A stretch of 64,000 nt of DNA from Bradyrhizobium sp. CCGB12 (GTDB taxonomy: Bacteria > Pseudomonadota > Alphaproteobacteria > Rhizobiales > Xanthobacteraceae): positions 4,340,001 to 4,404,000 of the forward strand of contig NZ_JANADO010000001.1 of assembly GCF_024199845.1 (NCBI RefSeq), given 5' to 3'. Of the stretch, positions 61,438 to 64,000 are shown piece after piece. Made by a program: the position numbers and the translations under genes. Position 1 is the first letter of the stretch. Each line of letters opens with the position of its first letter. The notes beneath the pieces were generated by a model. The model ran no database searches. It was not told the DNA's origin and was given only the letters and a program-made list of their open reading frames with translations.

Positions 61438-61575
61438 CTCTCCCCCTCCCCGTTCTTACGGGGAGGGGGCTGGGGTGAGAGGCTGCATCACTGGTAGAGG
61501 GACTCGCGGAGAGTCCCCCTCACCCGGAATTTGCTCCTCGCAAATTCCAGCCTCTCCCCGCAGGTGGGGAGAGGC
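61438..61575. repeat. Palindromic intergenic repeat (CTCCCCGC type), copy 2
   Basis: About 138 bp with CCCCGTTCTTACGGGG, GGCTGGGGTGAGAGG / CCCCCTCACCCGGAA, GAATTTGC/GCAAATTC and CCTCTCCCCGCAGGTGGGGA. It shows the same order of elements as copy 1 at 6777. It lies between the alpha/beta-hydrolase and paaX genes, both read leftward. Confidence 0.85.
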
Positions 61576-61582
61576 GAAGAAC

Positions 61583-62353
61583 CTACCTATGCGGGTCGGG
61601 ATACACCAAGCTCAGCCAGCCGCTGCGATCGAAGGGCCGCCACTGGCCTTCCTTCTGCGCGAGGCGGTCGGCGACCGCATAGACGGCGGCGGGGTGATGA
61701 CCCATGCCGCAATGGCTGCTTTCGACCTCGATGCTCTCGGTCTGTGCGCCCGATTTCTCCATGCAGCCTTGCCAGGCGCAGACGCCGTCGGTGCGGCTGA
61801 AGATGGCGGTGGTCGGCACCGGCGGGGGGACGGCGAGTTCGCCGCCGAAGCGCGGATCGACCTCGTCGGCGCGGCGACCACTTGCCCATTCGTAGACGCG
61901 CCAGGCATTGGTCGATTTTGGATCACCCGCAAAGGGGCTGCCCAGCGTGATCACCTGACGCACGCGCTCGGGCATCATCTTGGCGAGCTGGCGCGCATAG
62001 AGGCCGCCGAGGCTCCAGCCGACCAGGCTGATCTTGCGGCCATGCATGTCGCTGAGCTCCTGGACCAGATCGGCCATCGCGTGCTGAACGCCGGGGCGCA
62101 GGCCGTAGTTGCGCCCCTGACGCCAGCCGCTCACCGCATAACCCTTGCTGGTCAGAAATGCACGCAGCGCGCGCGTGGACGCGTCGGAGGCCACCAGGCC
62201 CGGCAGCACAAGCACCGGATGCCCATCACCGCGCGGCGCAAGGCTCAGCAGCGGCAGCGCGCCGAGGAATGCGCCGAACTCGTGGATTGCGCGCCCCTCC
62301 AGAAACATCAGGGTGCGGGACGGCGGACGCAGCGTCTGGGCAGTAGCGGTCAT
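61583..62353 (-). CDS. Alpha/beta hydrolase
   Basis: A 256-residue alpha/beta-hydrolase-fold protein. The nucleophile elbow is LVGWSLGGLYARQLAK (serine of GWSLGG), VLVLPGLVASDASTRAL is the oxyanion region, and SSHCGMGHHPAAVYAVADRL carries the C-terminal histidine. The ATG at 62353 follows GGGGAAAC. No signal peptide or lid insertion is evident. Substrate and pathway are unknown; it is a stand-alone gene between two repeat-containing gaps. Confidence 0.87.
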   Translation of the reverse strand: MTATAQTLRPPSRTLMFLEGRAIHEFGAFLGALPLLSLAPRGDGHPVLVLPGLVASDASTRALRAFLTSKGYAVSGWRQGRNYGLRPGVQHAMADLVQELSDMHGRKISLVGWSLGGLYARQLAKMMPERVRQVITLGSPFAGDPKSTNAWRVYEWASGRRADEVDPRFGGELAVPPPVPTTAIFSRTDGVCAWQGCMEKSGAQTESIEVESSHCGMGHHPAAVYAVADRLAQKEGQWRPFDRSGWLSLVYPDPHR

Positions 62354-62555
62354 CAATGTTTCCCCTGGGACGAATTCCTGGAAAGGCCACCGGCTGCGAT
62401 GCCGGCAAACGGGCGTGAATTCCAATACTCCGGCTTCTTGAATGTTCCGCAGCGCAACATGAATCAGCTAGGCGGCCGGTTCCCGACATTCAAGCGGGAG
62501 AGACGCGAGGCGACAATAGGCCCGCGCGTTAATGCTAACGGCCGTGACGCAAAAG

Positions 62556-63842
62556 TCACAACAATCGGAGCAGGAATTCCACGGAGTAGAGCGTAAGTCC
62601 GGCAAGGCCACCGATCAGCGAACCGTTGAAGCGGATGTATTGCAGGTCGCGCCCGATGTTGATTTCGATCAGCGAAATCAGCTGCGCCATATCCCACGCC
62701 TTGACCTGGTCGGAGATGAAGGTCGAGACGCCCCCCTTCTGATCGGCGACGAAGCTGCGCAGCACGGTCACCAGACCCTTGTTGATCTCCCCGCGCAGTT
62801 CGGCATCGCTAGCGAGCGCTTCGCCCGCAGCAACGAACATGCCGGCGAGATGATGCTGGAGCACCTGCGTCTCACCGCTCGCGCTGCGCTCGATGAAAGA
62901 GCGCGTGTTGGCCCAGACGGTGCGGGCGAGGTCGGCAAGCTCGGGCCGCGCCAGAAGATCGCGCTTCAGTCCGTCGATGCGGTCGATATAGGCCTGGTCG
63001 GTGCCGAGCCGATCGACGAAGGTCAGCACCATGCGATCGAACTCGCCGCGGAACGGATGCTTGGGATCGCTGCGCACCTCATTGAAGAAAGCGGTCGCGG
63101 ACGACACGATCTTGTTCACCAGAAATTTGTCGGCGCGATAGAGCCTGAGCAGGGTCGGCAACTCCGCGCGCACCTTCTCGCGGATCATCGCCATCGTCTC
63201 TTTCTGATTCAGCGTCTCGTGCATCACGCGCAGGAGATCGTCGAACAGGATCTGGTGTCGCCCCTCCGCCACAAAGCCGCGTAGCGTGCCGGCCGCAAGC
63301 GGTGCCAGGTCGATGGCCTGGAGCTGCGACGACATGCGACGGATGATGAAGGTCATCAGGCCAGAGCTTTCCGTCGCAGAAAAAGCCTCCGGCAACAGTC
63401 GCAGCGCGAAGCGCGCCAGATCATCGCTGCGCTTGCGGTCGCGCAGCCAGTCGGCAACAAAAGAGCCGAAATCGATCTCCTTGAGCTTCGCCTCGACGGG
63501 ACCTGCCTCGAGGAAGTGCACCTGAATGAACTCGCCGAGCTTGTCGGCGATGCGGGCCTGATTGCTCTGGATGATCGCGGTATGCGGGATCGGCAGGCCT
63601 AGCGGCCGCTTGAACAGTGCGACCACGGCATACCAGTCGGCGAGCCCGCCGATGGTCGCAGCTTCCGCGAAGGCGGCGATGAAGCCGAACACGGGGTGCA
63701 CGGGCAACAACCACTTTGCGACCACGAACAGTGCCAGTGTCGCGGCCAACACCAGCGTCGCCAGCGCTTTCACGCGCCTCAGCTCGGCCGCGCGTTCTGC
63801 ATCGCCGGGTGAGTCGAAGGAGAAGGTGGCGGGTGCGTTCAT
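62556..63842 (-). CDS. DUF445 family membrane protein
   Basis: A 428-residue protein of the DUF445 (YjiN-like) family. Two hydrophobic segments near the N-terminus (ALATLVLAATLALFVVAKWL, then a region with AATIGGLADWYAVVALFKRP) are typical, followed by a long helical domain and a final C-terminal segment (GSLIGGLAGLTLYSVEFLLR). PHTAIIQSNQARIADKLGEF is the conserved family core. The ATG at 63842 is chosen because the upstream in-frame part runs through a repeat. The function of the family is not known; it may act as a membrane-anchored scaffold. Confidence 0.9.
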   Translation of the reverse strand: MNAPATFSFDSPGDAERAAELRRVKALATLVLAATLALFVVAKWLLPVHPVFGFIAAFAEAATIGGLADWYAVVALFKRPLGLPIPHTAIIQSNQARIADKLGEFIQVHFLEAGPVEAKLKEIDFGSFVADWLRDRKRSDDLARFALRLLPEAFSATESSGLMTFIIRRMSSQLQAIDLAPLAAGTLRGFVAEGRHQILFDDLLRVMHETLNQKETMAMIREKVRAELPTLLRLYRADKFLVNKIVSSATAFFNEVRSDPKHPFRGEFDRMVLTFVDRLGTDQAYIDRIDGLKRDLLARPELADLARTVWANTRSFIERSASGETQVLQHHLAGMFVAAGEALASDAELRGEINKGLVTVLRSFVADQKGGVSTFISDQVKAWDMAQLISLIEINIGRDLQYIRFNGSLIGGLAGLTLYSVEFLLRLL

Positions 63843-63859
63843 GGCTGCATCACAGTACT

Positions 63860-63938
63860 CGTCATTGCAAGCGAAGCGAAGCAATCCAGTCTGCTCCGTG
63901 GAAAGACTCGGGATTGCTTCGCTTTGTTCGCAATGACG
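63860..63938. repeat. Palindromic intergenic repeat, family A copy 6
   Basis: About 79 bp, from CGTCATTGCAAGCGAAGCG to CGCTTTGTTCGCAATGACG, with GAAGCAATCC and GGATTGCTTC inside. The inner arms are more diverged (CAGTC/GACTCG) than in the other copies. It lies just upstream of the DUF445 gene. Confidence 0.88.
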
Positions 63939-63953
63939 GTAGCGCAAAAACAA

Positions 63954-63973
63954 AGGCCCGCCGAAGCGGGCCT
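63954..63973 (-). terminator. Rho-independent terminator of a gene beyond the right edge
   Basis: AGGCCCGC-CGAA-GCGGGCCT is a perfect 8-bp stem with a 4-base loop; read leftward it is followed by TTGTTTTT. The orientation implies a leftward gene that ends just beyond base 63980, outside the visible coding sequence. Confidence 0.8.
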
Positions 63974-64000
63974 CAAAATTCAGTTTCTCTCTCAGGCCGG

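Overview
This window reads as a chromosomal segment of a high-GC alphaproteobacterium, most likely Bradyrhizobium or a close relative. The evidence is codon bias and G/C-rich third positions throughout, the gene content (Liv- and Aap-type ABC importers, a PaaX-controlled phenylacetate cluster, many acyl-CoA and oxygenase genes), and a dense set of palindromic intergenic repeats of the CATTGCGAGCGCAGCGAAGCAATCC type, which from memory are common in that group. The genus is an inference; no rRNA or marker gene is present. I see no tRNA, rRNA, CRISPR array, phage gene, transposase or plasmid function. About 61 protein genes are supported, with few gaps above 200 bases.

Layout. (1) 1-12716: an acyl-CoA and oxygenation region. 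It holds a crotonase cut by the left edge, a leftward set of crotonase, APH-family kinase and DUF6285 protein, and a rightward set of SDR, VOC protein, ACAD10/11-like acyl-CoA dehydrogenase and flavin-reductase-like protein. A YghU-type glutathione transferase, a Baeyer-Villiger-type monooxygenase, a nitronate monooxygenase and a thiolase-like protein follow. The kinase, DUF6285 and ACAD combination resembles the LvaA/LvaB/LvaC module for 4-hydroxyacyl-CoA. (2) 12823-19133: an RND efflux pair (adaptor and permease) and a chemoreceptor with its own terminator. (3) 19301-23089: the tetronate (L-threonate/erythronate) pathway ltnD-otnI-otnK with divergent otnC. (4) 23249-27925: a Liv-type ABC importer.

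(5) 28015-37740: a DUF1445 hydro-lyase with a divergent LysR gene and a perfect inverted repeat between them, then an M20 amidohydrolase, a D-2-hydroxyacid dehydrogenase and an Ldh2-family dehydrogenase. A SUFU-domain protein, a tartrate dehydrogenase-like enzyme, an SDR with a degenerate active site and an amidase follow. (6) 37848-44521: a small exported protein and an Aap-like polar amino-acid importer (two permeases and a binding protein but no ATPase) arranged around an RpiR regulator, a class III aminotransferase and an Asp/Glu-racemase-family protein. (7) 44518-50051: a TetR gene divergent from an operon of 3Fe-4S ferredoxin, cytochrome P450, MHS-type transporter, sulfite-oxidase-like protein and a natural alpha/beta-hydrolase-OsmC fusion.

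(8) 50113-53592: a MocR/PdxR-type regulator divergent from an EamA exporter, then a YeeE/YedE (TsuA-like) sulfur transporter. (9) 53706-61380: a quinone-oxidoreductase-like gene and the leftward paa cluster paaX-paaA-B-C-D, a palindromic repeat, then paaE-paaI-paaK. This covers activation of phenylacetate to its CoA ester and ring epoxidation; the ring-opening and beta-oxidation genes are not here, except possibly a PaaG-like crotonase at 2173-2961. (10) 61583-64000: an alpha/beta hydrolase, a DUF445 membrane protein and a leftward terminator belonging to a gene beyond the right edge.

Together the genes describe a soil heterotroph that takes up and breaks down acid sugars, amino acids, ureide- or hydantoin-like compounds and aromatic acids. 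Each catabolic block sits beside its own regulator, and palindromic repeats lie in many of the gaps between units.
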